From Bacteroidota bacterium (GTDB lineage Bacteria > Bacteroidota > Bacteroidia > Flavobacteriales_D > Crocinitomicaceae), in the NCBI GenBank assembly GCA_006226425.1, contig SBGX01000007.1, positions 1 to 60,195 of the forward strand: a DNA stretch of 60,195 nucleotides, written 5' to 3'. The translations under genes and the position numbers were made by a program. Below, one piece after another: positions 7,804 through 17,191 of this stretch (the stretch's first letter is position 1; each line of letters opens with the position of its first letter). The notes under the pieces are model-generated. The model did not search any database, was not told the DNA's origin, and saw nothing but the letters and a program-made list of their open reading frames with translations.

Positions 7804-8844
7804 TTAAGGGATATAAATGACTTTCGATGGTAGAAGTGCAGTATTATAAGAAGTGATGAAGGCTCCTGATGAACTATACCGAAGGAGCTTTCCAGTATTT
7901 ACATATTCGTTGGCGTCGAGAAGACAGATTTCCTGTTTGGCTGGAATGTATTTCAAGCCATAAGGTGTTTTGAGTGCACTTAGATCAATCAGTTGATTAT
8001 TGACCACACTGTCGGCCATAGGATCAAATAGTACCAGTTTATTTCCGATACTGAGTAAATAGTTGTTCTCCATCGGGCTGAGCATTCCAGGATCCTGATA
8101 GCTGTATGTTTTTTTTATGGATGAGTTGATCGCGTCAATTAAATGCAATTTGGCAGGGACATCCGAATAATTTCCTCTGCTTAGTACGTGAACCCGATCC
8201 AGACTCTCACCGATAATTGTTCCGGGATTCAATCCCACCGTTATTTTTCGTTCTTCAAGCAGGGTTTGCGGATTGATGATGGATATGGTTGAGTCTATCA
8301 AAGGAGCATTCAATCCACCCGAATTTGAAACCAGGATTCGTCCTTCAATCTCTGTGATTTGATCCGGATTCAAGCCCACTTTGATGCGCTGTACAATCTC
8401 CAGTTTGGCCGTGTCAAGCACATCCACGTAGCCATCGAAGCAACTGACAAAAGCGTACGCCCCATGAAAAGCGATGTTTCGGGGCTGTTTGGCTTTTCCA
8501 TTGTCCTGCATCAAAATTTGTTGGATCAACTTCCCTTCAGAGTCCAGGATTTCCAGTGTTGAAGAGGTGGTGACAATGACATAAATCTTGTTCCCATACT
8601 GCTCCAGGTCATTTCCTGTATCTCCCAGCAATCTTCCATTTTTCTGGAGAAAAAAATCGTTGGAGACGTTGCCTTCCGAATAACTGAACCAACTCAAGCT
8701 CGAATTATTGTGTTGGAACAAACCTTCATTCAGAACAAGCAAGCCATCACCAAACGAAGGCGGACACTCAGGTGCTACTTCTTTCTTTTTGCAAGAAAAC
8801 AGTCCGATTAGAACAAAGAATAATAAGATTCTAGTGAAATGCAT
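7804..8844 (-). CDS. btuG: BtuG-like surface lipoprotein, beta-propeller cobalamin-binding candidate
   Basis: A 346-residue lipoprotein (lipobox LFSC, Cys18, followed by KKKE). The rest is a YncE/DUF5074-type beta-propeller with repeated blade patterns such as GDTGNDLEQYGNKIYVIV, SSTLEILDSEGKLI, PRNIAFHGAYAFVSCFDG and YVDVLDTAKLEIVQRI. In Bacteroides, BtuG is a propeller lipoprotein that caps the BtuB transporter and binds vitamin B12 very tightly. The same role is likely here because the gene overlaps the end of the BtuB-like receptor gene by 14 bases and lies behind a cobalamin riboswitch. It would sit on the outer leaflet of the outer membrane. The residues contacting B12 cannot be told by eye, so the name rests on fold and context. 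Confidence 0.85.
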   Translation of the reverse strand: MHFTRILLFFVLIGLFSCKKKEVAPECPPSFGDGLLVLNEGLFQHNNSSLSWFSYSEGNVSNDFFLQKNGRLLGDTGNDLEQYGNKIYVIVTTSSTLEILDSEGKLIQQILMQDNGKAKQPRNIAFHGAYAFVSCFDGYVDVLDTAKLEIVQRIKVGLNPDQITEIEGRILVSNSGGLNAPLIDSTISIINPQTLLEERKITVGLNPGTIIGESLDRVHVLSRGNYSDVPAKLHLIDAINSSIKKTYSYQDPGMLSPMENNYLLSIGNKLVLFDPMADSVVNNQLIDLSALKTPYGLKYIPAKQEICLLDANEYVNTGKLLRYSSSGAFITSYNTALLPSKVIYIP

Positions 8845-10813
8845 AAGATAAATGAATCATGTAATGAATACCTGGCATGACGAAATAACGCACGTAGGCA
8901 TAGCTGGTATTCGTTAAATTTTTAATTGAAAGGCCTGTTTGGAAGCTACCACTTTTGGAATGCTCCCAACGTTTTGCTAATTGAACATCCAAGACATAAA
9001 AACCAGGCACTTCATTACTGTGAATGTTTTCCGGAAGCGCATAACGGAATCCGAGCCATTGGTTTTGAACATGCAAAGACCATGAGCTATAGTATAGGCT
9101 GATATCAAGAGTTCCCTGATGTAATGGAATATAGGGGATTTGATGTCGATAACTGCTACTCTCCCTGGAACTGAGATCAATCGCCTGCTGCAAAGAATAG
9201 GAAAGACGAAGGTTATGCCTAAACTTATTCGTAAGCTCACTTAAAAGACTTAAACTGGTACTGAGCCCCTGAATTTGAACCAAACCATAGTTCTGAACGG
9301 ACCAAACAAACAGATTTTTCGTTGGAATACTTACCAGTTTATCCTGAACAAGATTATAATAGAGATCTGCTTGTCCCTGCAAAAGATGTTTTTTTGCGAT
9401 TCTCTTGTCAATGGTGAAACCCAGATTTAACTGATTGACGTACTCCGGTTTTAATGAATTAGCGCCGAATTGACTGTAGTACAACTCGTGAAAGCTAGGA
9501 AGTCTAAAAGAACGCTTACTCCATATATAAAGACGCGAGATGAATCGTTGATCAAAGGGGCGTTCCCACTGAATGAAAGGCGAAAGGCCCTGAATCAGTT
9601 TCGAATCATCCAGATGCTGTTCCAAAACGAATTCGTGTCCCAATTGAAGTAATAGGGTACTTTTTCGGAAATGGAACTGATTCCCAAACAAAAATCTGAA
9701 TTGTGCTCTGGCGGGGTCTTTCTCTGCATAGTCAACGCCTGATAGGGTGCTCCATTGCTGTTCCAAACCTCCAAAGTAATTCCACACAGCAGAATCTCTC
9801 TTTGAACGAAATACGACACCGTGTTGCATCGAAGAAGTGTAATAACGTTGATCTATATAACCTTGTTGATTCAAAAATGCCGAATCCAGATAGTTCAGTT
9901 CATCATAGATCAAATGGAGGTATTGCTTTGTTTGTAATTGACGAAATTTCTGTTCCCACTGAAAGCGAAAGCGATGATTGGAACGCTTAAGAAATTGATT
10001 TGCGATGGGATTATAGAGCACGACTGCTCCGGGAAGTCCCTGGTCACTTTCTCTCAGCTCATACGCCCATAAAAAATCTGATTTTTCTCGTTGATACATG
10101 AGGTTACAACCGCCATAAAACTCTTTGAGTTGATTATTGACTCTGTTGCCCTGATAGTTCTGCTGGCCATTTCGGATACTAAAGGGGTATTCCCCTTTGG
10201 TCTGTCGGTACATCCCATAACTACTGATCATCCAGTTTTTTCTTCTTTCCGGGCTGTATTTGAGTGCCAGATAGGAAGACCATTGGCCAAAAGAAGCCTG
10301 TTTGATGTTGCTCCGAAGTTGGAAACTATCTTGAATTTGTTGGTATTCAAAGCGTTTTAAACTGAGTACATTTCCGGACATCATGGCTCCAAGTGGCATT
10401 AACTCGTTTTGCTGCTGTGCGTTCCCAAGACTGACTTCTTCAATATTCTCGGGAACAAACAAACTCAAATCCATGGAACTGCCTGAAGCGGGATTTACAT
10501 CAAGGCCATCTACCAATAAAGTGTTATGCTGACCACCAATTCCACGTACAGAAATTGTCTTCAATCCTCCCAATCCACCATAGCTCTTTAAGCTCACTCC
10601 AGGAAAGCGTTGCAACAATTCTCCGAGGTCATTGCACTGAAGCGCTTGTACTTGTTCGCGGCTCAACTTGTATTCGATCTGTCTGCCTTTCTTTCGAAGA
10701 GGAGATTGAACACGGATTTCCTCCAGTTCCTGGTTCCTGGTCTGACCTAACAGGGGAGGACAGATGACGCCTCCCCAGCTAAGTACAAAAAGAAATCGTC
10801 TAAGTAGCCGCAT
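8831..10813 (-). CDS. btuB: TonB-dependent outer membrane cobalamin receptor (BtuB-like)
   Basis: A 660-residue outer-membrane transporter. A signal peptide (about 1-23, ending LLGQ) is followed by a plug domain with ELLQRFPGVSLKSYGG, ISVRGIGGQHNTLLVDGLD and a run ending in NVLSLKRFEY, then a 22-strand-type barrel with many aromatic-ended strands. It should import cobalamin or cobamides using TonB energy. The substrate is assigned from the cobalamin riboswitch upstream and the BtuG-like gene downstream; the receptor sequence alone would not settle it. It starts 6 bases after the stop of the DUF4465 gene. It lacks the carboxypeptidase-regulatory-like domain seen in the larger receptor at 24908. 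The last residue is His rather than the usual terminal aromatic. Confidence 0.92.
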   Translation of the reverse strand: MRLLRRFLFVLSWGGVICPPLLGQTRNQELEEIRVQSPLRKKGRQIEYKLSREQVQALQCNDLGELLQRFPGVSLKSYGGLGGLKTISVRGIGGQHNTLLVDGLDVNPASGSSMDLSLFVPENIEEVSLGNAQQQNELMPLGAMMSGNVLSLKRFEYQQIQDSFQLRSNIKQASFGQWSSYLALKYSPERRKNWMISSYGMYRQTKGEYPFSIRNGQQNYQGNRVNNQLKEFYGGCNLMYQREKSDFLWAYELRESDQGLPGAVVLYNPIANQFLKRSNHRFRFQWEQKFRQLQTKQYLHLIYDELNYLDSAFLNQQGYIDQRYYTSSMQHGVVFRSKRDSAVWNYFGGLEQQWSTLSGVDYAEKDPARAQFRFLFGNQFHFRKSTLLLQLGHEFVLEQHLDDSKLIQGLSPFIQWERPFDQRFISRLYIWSKRSFRLPSFHELYYSQFGANSLKPEYVNQLNLGFTIDKRIAKKHLLQGQADLYYNLVQDKLVSIPTKNLFVWSVQNYGLVQIQGLSTSLSLLSELTNKFRHNLRLSYSLQQAIDLSSRESSSYRHQIPYIPLHQGTLDISLYYSSWSLHVQNQWLGFRYALPENIHSNEVPGFYVLDVQLAKRWEHSKSGSFQTGLSIKNLTNTSYAYVRYFVMPGIHYMIHLSYAFH

Positions 10814-10819
10814 GGACTT

Positions 10820-11791
10820 TTAGCGTTTCAAAAAACGTTGCTTGTAAATCTTATTTCCGGATTGAATTTCAATCAGGTAGGAACCTGGAAGAAGCTTTTC
10901 AACTGAAATTCCGCTGGAACTCAATTTTCCATTTCCCAGTTGCTTTCCGGTCATATCCACAATACTGAACGTGCCTGTTTCAATGCCTATTACACGTAGT
11001 TGATCCTGAACAGGATTTGGATATACTACCAAAACATCCTGCACTAATTCATTGACTGATAAAGTGGTGTGAAAGACCAGGTTGTCCAGGGCAAAATAAG
11101 CCGGTGTATTCATCCCAAAACCTCCTACATCGGACGAAAACAACTTGAATGAAAGTCCCTGAACAGGAGGAAAAGAAGAAAGATCAACATTGGTCCAATC
11201 TATTAGGATGTAATCTTGCAAAGAGTCAGCGAAACGGAAATCTGCCAGGTAAAAATCCATGGAGTCAATCATCTCGGATTGTGCATTTAATCCAAAGATT
11301 CGGACAAAGAAGTAGTCTTCACCATTGGTTCCGTCATCCTCACCAGCTGCATTTTTGGTTGATCCGAATTTTTTAGCAAAACTATCTCCGTCTTTCATGG
11401 ACAGTGCAGCATAAGTCGTGTTCGTCAACTTTACTGAATCCAATAGTACATTTTGCCCGAACTGAATTTGTCCTGAAGAACCATAATACAAAGCGTATTT
11501 TTCCGATTGATCACCACTTCCCACAATACTGCTGTACTGGTTCATATAGCCTGGAGTTGTGTTATCGGTGACATTGGAATAGGAGAAACCACCAGACCAG
11601 TAGCCATTAAAGATATTCTCGAAGAATACACTTTGCGTGTTGAAGCCGCCGGAACTATCCGATCCATTGTAATAAGCTTCGCTTCCATTGAGGCTCAATT
11701 CCTCAAAATCAATTGTTGTTTGCTGGGAAAAAGAAACAGTAGTACATGCTGCTGTGATTCCCGCCAATACCCATTTTTTCATACTTTTCAT
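10820..11791 (-). CDS. DUF4465 (BtuH-like) secreted protein with type IX sorting domain, first gene of the B12 operon
   Basis: A 323-residue exported protein with a signal peptide (about 1-22, ending VSFSQ). The body matches what I know as DUF4465: TIDFEELSL, an aromatic/Gly/Ser-rich part with GYWSGGFSYSNVTD, YALYYGSSGQIQF, and a late YFALDNLVFH. DUF4465 proteins occur in Bacteroidota B12 loci, and some, called BtuH, have been reported to bind cobalamin at the surface. The last 70 residues are a Por sorting domain (VYPNPVQDQLRV, DMTGKQLGNGKL, LPGSYLIEI), so it is secreted by the type IX system. As the first gene after the cobalamin riboswitch, it should be shut off when B12 is plentiful. Direct B12 binding is inference. 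Confidence 0.88.
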   Translation of the reverse strand: MKSMKKWVLAGITAACTTVSFSQQTTIDFEELSLNGSEAYYNGSDSSGGFNTQSVFFENIFNGYWSGGFSYSNVTDNTTPGYMNQYSSIVGSGDQSEKYALYYGSSGQIQFGQNVLLDSVKLTNTTYAALSMKDGDSFAKKFGSTKNAAGEDDGTNGEDYFFVRIFGLNAQSEMIDSMDFYLADFRFADSLQDYILIDWTNVDLSSFPPVQGLSFKLFSSDVGGFGMNTPAYFALDNLVFHTTLSVNELVQDVLVVYPNPVQDQLRVIGIETGTFSIVDMTGKQLGNGKLSSSGISVEKLLPGSYLIEIQSGNKIYKQRFLKR

Positions 11792-11916
11792 TTTAAGTGA
11801 ATAAATAAAACTCGTATGAAAATTCAGAATACAGCAAGCTCAAAGAAAACACCCAAGGGTACCTGGCGTCTCGATGTAACTCAAACTTTAATCTGAAGTT
11901 TTCATTATCAAACCCA

Positions 11917-12090
11917 TTGGCAGGTCTTCTGACTTATCTCCTTCCTTTCGGATTTCCAACCAGCCTTCCCATCTGAATGACAGTGGACTTTTGATTGGTT
12001 TCAGGAGACTTACAGCTGCAGATACAGTTCCCGATTTTCACGAGATTCCCTCTTGCGTATTCGAACACGTCGAATTTACCAATAAGCGGG
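11917..12090 (-). promoter_or_regulatory. Cobalamin (AdoCbl-type) riboswitch controlling the B12 uptake operon
   Basis: Read on the minus strand, this leader has the class hallmarks: GAGGGAATC followed by CGTGAAAATCGGGAACTGT and CTGTAAG in the core, and near the 3' end the B12 box GATAAGTCAGAAGACCTGCC (plus-strand 11917-11936). A -7-like TATCTTCG at 12092-12099 places the transcript start near 12085, just before the riboswitch. About 125 bases separate the B12 box from the first gene's start at 11791. I see no strong terminator hairpin with a long T-run there, so control may act on translation. This is the >300-base gap between the B12 operon and pheT; nothing else is evident in it apart from the -7 box listed next. 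Confidence 0.96.
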
Positions 12091-12164
12091 GCGAAGATAG
12101 TTATAAATTTTTCATAAAGCTTCTGAAAGGCAAAAAATGACTGCTTCAATCGTGACAGAATCAC

Positions 12165-12172
12165 TAAATTTG
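12165..12172 (+). promoter_or_regulatory. Putative -7 promoter element for pheT-bioD-bioA
   Basis: A TAAATTTG box matches the Bacteroidota -7 consensus and lies 25 bases before the pheT ATG. The matching -33 region is poor (only CTG near 12141), so the promoter call is moderate. Confidence 0.4.
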
Positions 12173-12196
12173 TTCCTTCTGAAAGATTAACAATAC

Positions 12197-14632
12197 ATGA
12201 AAGTATCTTATAACTGGATCAAGGAATTATCCGGGGCTGATGTAAGTCCTGAAAGAATGGGGGAGATCCTAACTGAAACAGGACTGGAAGTAGAGGGGAT
12301 TGAACGCGTTCAGAGTATTCCTGGTGGATTGGAAGGAGTTGTTATCGGGCAGGTTAAAAGCTGTGAAAAGCATCCGGATGCAGATCGTTTGAAGGTAACC
12401 ACAGTAGATATCAGCACCGGGGAAGACCTTCAAATCGTTTGCGGTGCTCCCAATGTAGCTGCTGGTCAGAAGGTACTTGTTGCAACTGTTGGTTCAACAC
12501 TCTATCCAAAACCCAATGAGCCATTTAAGATCAAGAAATCGAAAATTCGTGGGGTGGAATCCATCGGAATGATCTGTGCAGAGGACGAATTAGGTCTGGG
12601 CACTTCTCATGATGGGATTTTAGTACTGCCCGAAGATGCTACCGTTGGAGAGGCAGCAGCTCGATTCTTTCAACTGGAAGACGATTACCAACTCGAAATT
12701 GGCCTGACTCCTAATCGATCAGATGCATTGGGACACATTGGTGTGGCCAGGGATTTGATTGCTTACCTGAACATCCATGAGCAAGCTGAACTTCAACTGA
12801 ACTGGCCAGAGTTCCCCACCATCAAAGCAACGAATTCAGATCATCAGATCTCAGTAGAAATTGAGGCTCCGAAGGACTGTCTCCGATATATCGGGATGGT
12901 AGTTCGAGGCATCCAGGTAGCAGAATCCCCCGAGTGGATGAAACAGAAATTAGTTGCCATAGGACTGAATCCGATCAATAATGTGGTTGATTGCACCAAT
13001 TATGTCATGCGGGAACTAGGAACTCCACTGCACGCGTTTGATTTAAAGGCGGTGAAAGAGGGGATACTGGTTCGTCATGCAAAAGAAGGGGAGGAACTGA
13101 TTACTTTGGATGGTGAAAAGCGAAGCCTGGATCAGCGTAACCTGATGATCACCAATGGAAAAGAATCTCTAGCCATTGCGGGCGTTTTGGGAGGTGAAGC
13201 TTCCGGAGTGAAAGATGATACAACTGATCTTTTTCTGGAATCAGCCTATTTTGATGCCGTATCAGTCAGGAAAACAGCGAAAATGCATGGACTGAATACC
13301 GATGCCAGTTTCCGCTATGAGCGAGGAGTAGACCCAGAACTGACATTGAAAGCGATGCAACGTCTGCTTGCACTTATTATTGAAACAGCAGGAGGAGAGG
13401 CAAGCGGGGAATTGATGGATGTTCATCCAGGTCAATTGAAAGCTCATGAATTATCGTTTAGCCCCCTTCGAGCCCGGAAACTTATGGGCTGTGATATCAG
13501 TGAGTCAGAGATGGAACAAATCCTGAAGCAACTGGACATTGAAGTGCTGGATCAGGCAAATGAACAATGGAAGCTTCGAGTGCCCCAGTACCGGGTGGAT
13601 GTTACGCGAGAGGTAGATGTGGTAGAAGAAATTCTGAGAATTTACGGTTTCAACCGGGTCCCGATTCCAAGTAAGTTGAATAGTAGCATTCAGCACAGAC
13701 CAAAATTAGATCAAGAAAAAATTAAGATAGAAGTGTCGAACTTACTTAATTACAGTGGATTAAGTGAGGTGTTAAACAATTCTCTGTACGCTTCTGAAAG
13801 AACATCTCTACTAGCATCTCCCAAGTCATCGTTGGGCGAAGTTGTTTCTTTACTTAATCCTTTAAGCCAGGATTTAGACTCAATGCGTCAAAGTCTTTTG
13901 GGAGGTATCCTGGATACGATCGTCTACAATCAAAACAGACAACATCCGAACCTTAAATTGTTTGAGTTCGGGAAAATATATGGCCTCTCGGAAGGGAGTT
14001 ACCAGGAAAATGAGCGGCTAATTATTGCATTAAGTGGAAAAAAGCTATCGGAACAGTGGAATCATACTCCATCGGATGTCAATTACTACTCACTCAAAGG
14101 AATTGTCCACAAACTACTTGATCGTTTGGGGATTATTGGTCATCTCAAAGAAGCCGATCTGGACTGTGCAAGCTTCTCAGATGGGGTTGATCTCTACATC
14201 TTGAAAAACAAGATTGGATCTATGGGTTGGGTAAACCGAAAAGTACTTAAAGCTTACGGTGTGAAACAAGAAGTTTTTGTCGCTGATTTGGACTGGGATG
14301 CCGTTTTGGATTCGTTAAAACTGAAAAAAGTACAGTTTAAGGAGCTTCCAAAAAGCTTTGAGATGCGCCGGGATTATTCTTTGCTGTTGGATGAAAAGGT
14401 TAGTTATGCCAACATCCGTGAACTTGCAGGGAAAGTAGATCGATCCATATTGAAAGAGATGAGCCTGTTTGATGTCTATGAAGGGGATAAGCTAGAAAAG
14501 GGAAAAAAATCTTATGCTGTGGCCTTCTATTTCCAGGATGCAGAGAAAACTTTGAAAGATGCCCGGGTGGATCAAATCATGGAACAGATTCGGGGTAAAT
14601 TGGAAAAGGAACTCGGAGCGGAATTGAGATAG
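12197..14632 (+). CDS. pheT: Phenylalanyl-tRNA synthetase beta subunit
   Basis: An 811-residue PheT of normal bacterial length. It charges tRNA-Phe with phenylalanine together with PheS, as an alpha2-beta2 enzyme. Domain order is typical: the N-terminal MKVSYNWIKEL start; a tRNA-binding OB domain at about 40-150 with GVVIGQVKSCEKHPDADRLK and VVCGAPNV-like IVCGAPNV; B3/B4 with LTPNRSDALGHIGVARDL and the editing domain; B5 with LRVPQYRVDVTREVDVVEE; and the C-terminal ferredoxin-like anticodon-binding domain (FPKSFE-like LPKSFEMRRDYSLLL). pheS is not in the window, as is common when the two subunits are unlinked. It is followed at 4 bases by bioD, so a joint transcript with the biotin genes is likely. 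Confidence 0.98.
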   Translation: MKVSYNWIKELSGADVSPERMGEILTETGLEVEGIERVQSIPGGLEGVVIGQVKSCEKHPDADRLKVTTVDISTGEDLQIVCGAPNVAAGQKVLVATVGSTLYPKPNEPFKIKKSKIRGVESIGMICAEDELGLGTSHDGILVLPEDATVGEAAARFFQLEDDYQLEIGLTPNRSDALGHIGVARDLIAYLNIHEQAELQLNWPEFPTIKATNSDHQISVEIEAPKDCLRYIGMVVRGIQVAESPEWMKQKLVAIGLNPINNVVDCTNYVMRELGTPLHAFDLKAVKEGILVRHAKEGEELITLDGEKRSLDQRNLMITNGKESLAIAGVLGGEASGVKDDTTDLFLESAYFDAVSVRKTAKMHGLNTDASFRYERGVDPELTLKAMQRLLALIIETAGGEASGELMDVHPGQLKAHELSFSPLRARKLMGCDISESEMEQILKQLDIEVLDQANEQWKLRVPQYRVDVTREVDVVEEILRIYGFNRVPIPSKLNSSIQHRPKLDQEKIKIEVSNLLNYSGLSEVLNNSLYASERTSLLASPKSSLGEVVSLLNPLSQDLDSMRQSLLGGILDTIVYNQNRQHPNLKLFEFGKIYGLSEGSYQENERLIIALSGKKLSEQWNHTPSDVNYYSLKGIVHKLLDRLGIIGHLKEADLDCASFSDGVDLYILKNKIGSMGWVNRKVLKAYGVKQEVFVADLDWDAVLDSLKLKKVQFKELPKSFEMRRDYSLLLDEKVSYANIRELAGKVDRSILKEMSLFDVYEGDKLEKGKKSYAVAFYFQDAEKTLKDARVDQIMEQIRGKLEKELGAELR

Positions 14633-14636
14633 GAAG

Positions 14637-15257
14637 GTGGCAAAACAAATTGTTATTACAGGTATTGGAACTGACGTCGGAAAAACGGTTGTTTCAGCTA
14701 TATTATGCGAGGCGCACAAATGTTCATACTGGAAACCGGTCCAGGCAGGAGATTTGAACTATACTGACAGCAACAAAATTTCATCCTGGTGTTCCAATGA
14801 AGTAACAGTTCTGCCCGAAAAACATCGACTAAAAACTCCTGCATCTCCTCATTTGGCAGCTGCTTTGGATCAGGTGAGCATTGAACATTTAAATTTGGAA
14901 GATCATCCGAATGAACTCTTTATAGAAGGTGCCGGCGGATTGATGGTGCCATTGAACGATTCGGGGCTCTTGTATGTAGATCAGTTTGCTTCCTGGAATC
15001 TCCCATTGGTTTTGGTTTCCAGACATTACCTTGGAAGCATTAACCATACCTTGCTTTCTCTGGAAGCGATCAAAAGTCGAGGCTTGCAATTAGCTGCATT
15101 GATCTGGGTGGGAGATGAGAATCCCGGCACAGAGAAGATTGTAGAATCCATTCATCCAGAAATCAAAACACACCGGATTCCCTGGGGAGAAGAGGTAAAT
15201 GCCGAATTTATCCAACGGGAAGCAAAAAGAATTCCCTGGAACTTATTTAAGAAGTAA
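14637..15257 (+). CDS. bioD: Dethiobiotin synthetase
   Basis: A 206-residue BioD. It closes the ureido ring of dethiobiotin from 7,8-diaminopelargonate, CO2 and ATP, the step before biotin synthase. The ATP-binding P-loop GIGTDVGKT is at residues 9-17, and EGAGGLMVPLNDSG is the second signature segment. The start is a GTG at 14637 with an upstream AGGAAG that works as a ribosome-binding site; this gives the expected N terminus directly before the P-loop strand (KQIVIT). It lies 4 bases after pheT and 2 bases before bioA, so the two biotin steps are made together. The protein is cytoplasmic. Confidence 0.95.
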   Translation: MAKQIVITGIGTDVGKTVVSAILCEAHKCSYWKPVQAGDLNYTDSNKISSWCSNEVTVLPEKHRLKTPASPHLAAALDQVSIEHLNLEDHPNELFIEGAGGLMVPLNDSGLLYVDQFASWNLPLVLVSRHYLGSINHTLLSLEAIKSRGLQLAALIWVGDENPGTEKIVESIHPEIKTHRIPWGEEVNAEFIQREAKRIPWNLFKK

Positions 15258-15259
15258 CT

Positions 15260-16555
15260 ATGTCTCAACTCATCGATCTCGACCAACGCTATGTATGGCA
15301 CCCTTTTACACAGGCCAAAACAGCTGGACTTCCCATTCCGATTGTTTCTGCGGAAGGTGCACTATTACAAGCCGAAGATGGGAAAACATATATTGATGCG
15401 AACTCCTCCTGGTGGGTCAATACGCATGGGCATGGTGAAGAGCATATTTCTCAGGCGATCAAGGATCAGTTGGATCAGCTCGGACACGTTATTTTTGCCG
15501 GGGTCACCCACCCAAAGGCCGTAGAGCTGGCAAGTCGTATTTCTGCATTACTCCCGGGAACATTGAATCGTAGCTTCTTTTCCGATGATGGTTCCACAGC
15601 GGTTGAAGTAGCACTCAAAATGTCTTTGCAATACTGGTTCAATCAGGATCAGAAAAAACATCGAATTTTGGCCATGGACGGAGCTTATCACGGAGATACT
15701 TTTGGCGCCATGTCCGTCGGTCAACGATCTTATTTCAACAAACCCTTCGAACACCTCTTTTTCCAGGTCGATTACATGGGATTTCCCAGTAAGGAAAATG
15801 AAGCGCCTTGTTTAACGGAAGCCGAAGCCTATTTTAAAAGTGGTGAATTTGCCGCTTTAATCGTGGAACCCATCGTTCAGGGCTCGGCCGGAATGCGCAT
15901 GTATCGCCCTCAATTCCTGGATCAACTCATGATTCTGGCACGTAAATATGACGTGTTGATCATTTTTGATGAAATCATGACTGGATGGGGGAGAACAGGA
16001 CGTTTGTTTGCCATGAACTACCTCCAGGATCACCCAGATATCGTTTGTCTATCTAAAGGCCTGACCGGAGGAGTTTTGCCTTTAGGCTTAACGGTCGCTA
16101 GCGATTTTATTTACGATGCCTTTTGGAGCGATGAAAAGGAGAAGGCCCTTCTGCATGGACACTCCTTTACTGGAAATGCACTTGCCTGTGCCGCGGCTTG
16201 CGCCAACCTCGATTTGATTGAGGACCCTGCCTTTTTTGAAGAAATTGAACGTATCGCCACGGCTCACTATGCCTTTGTTCAACACCTGAAAGAGCATGAG
16301 GCAATTGCTCATATTCGACAAACCGGAACCATTCTGGCTATTGAAGTCCGGCAACAGGAAGAAAGTAGCTACTTTTCAGGGATTCGGGATGTGATCTATG
16401 AACATTTTCTGAATGATGGAATTCTGCTTAGACCTCTGGGAAATGTCCTATTCGTAAATCCACCATATTGCATTAAAGACGAGGAATTAGCTCAGATCTA
16501 TGCCTCAACGAAACGTTTGCTTGATCGCCTACTTACTGACGATCGTCTCCAATAA
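15260..16555 (+). CDS. bioA: Adenosylmethionine-8-amino-7-oxononanoate aminotransferase
   Basis: A 431-residue class III aminotransferase. It converts 7-keto-8-aminopelargonate to 7,8-diaminopelargonate, with S-adenosylmethionine as amino donor in the usual form. Pyridoxal phosphate binds Lys266 in CLSKGLTGG; Asp237 lies in IIFDEIMTGWGRTGR. The BioA-specific VWHPFTQ near the start and SSWW (49-52) support this over other class III enzymes. It directly follows bioD, which uses its product. Its 3' end overlaps the convergent YiiX-like gene by 27 bases, so no separate terminator exists between them. Confidence 0.96.
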   Translation: MSQLIDLDQRYVWHPFTQAKTAGLPIPIVSAEGALLQAEDGKTYIDANSSWWVNTHGHGEEHISQAIKDQLDQLGHVIFAGVTHPKAVELASRISALLPGTLNRSFFSDDGSTAVEVALKMSLQYWFNQDQKKHRILAMDGAYHGDTFGAMSVGQRSYFNKPFEHLFFQVDYMGFPSKENEAPCLTEAEAYFKSGEFAALIVEPIVQGSAGMRMYRPQFLDQLMILARKYDVLIIFDEIMTGWGRTGRLFAMNYLQDHPDIVCLSKGLTGGVLPLGLTVASDFIYDAFWSDEKEKALLHGHSFTGNALACAAACANLDLIEDPAFFEEIERIATAHYAFVQHLKEHEAIAHIRQTGTILAIEVRQQEESSYFSGIRDVIYEHFLNDGILLRPLGNVLFVNPPYCIKDEELAQIYASTKRLLDRLLTDDRLQ

Positions 16556-17191
16556 CTTGGAATTATACATGGCCACCGGAGAAATGACCGGTTCTTCCAG
16601 GGGAATACTATCCTTATAGCGCTGACGAAGAATTCGTTTCACATCTTTGTGTTGGAGATTGAATTCTTGTAGTTCTTGCAACTTGCCAATTTCCAGTCCA
16701 GTAGAGCCCTTGTATAATTTCCATACAAGTTCGGAACAATACATTTTCTCATCAGTCCATTCGAAATGGGGATCATAATCACGTCCCAGGAAACGTTCGA
16801 TCATATCATCCATTCGAGAAAATGCTTTTTTCGTTAAGTGTTCATCTGCATTTTTCAGGCGTTTGACAACATAATGACTATTTACACCTTTACTGATCCA
16901 TTGGTGCAACGGAACAATTTTGACAGGCTGAACAGCTTCCAGTACGGAAAGCTCTTTCCCTTTTCGGAAAATCATTCCCACATGACTATATCTAGAACCA
17001 GTGGCGGCTTGAATGGCCTTACTTTGACTTGATCTTGAAACCTGAAAGATGATATCACCACTTTCGAACAAAACTCGTTCCTTCAGTCCAAAGGTATTTT
17101 CTTCTGTTCGCTGAAAAGCAAACAAAAAGAAACAAATAAAAAGAGCTGACAATAATTTTACTCCTTGTTCACTAAAATGAAACTTCATCAT
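16529..17191 (-). CDS. YiiX-like permuted NlpC/P60 family cysteine hydrolase
   Basis: A 220-residue protein with an N-terminal signal or anchor helix (VKLLSALFICFFLFAF). The rest resembles the YiiX/YebB group of circularly permuted papain-fold (NlpC/P60-like) hydrolases: GDIIFQVS near 46, TGSRYSHVGMIF with the putative catalytic His70, and KMYCSELVWKLY with the catalytic Cys152. The order His before Cys is the permuted form. These enzymes are thought to be amidases or peptidases acting on lipids or cell-wall peptides; the substrate here is unknown. It overlaps the end of the DUF2452 gene by 20 bases and its own 3' end overlaps bioA. Confidence 0.85.
   Translation of the reverse strand: MMKFHFSEQGVKLLSALFICFFLFAFQRTEENTFGLKERVLFESGDIIFQVSRSSQSKAIQAATGSRYSHVGMIFRKGKELSVLEAVQPVKIVPLHQWISKGVNSHYVVKRLKNADEHLTKKAFSRMDDMIERFLGRDYDPHFEWTDEKMYCSELVWKLYKGSTGLEIGKLQELQEFNLQHKDVKRILRQRYKDSIPLEEPVISPVAMYNSKLLETIVSK

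Noticed and set aside
11934-12164. Minus-strand frame of 76 residues in the B12 operon leader
   Set aside because: It coincides with the cobalamin riboswitch; the conserved bases are explained by RNA structure.
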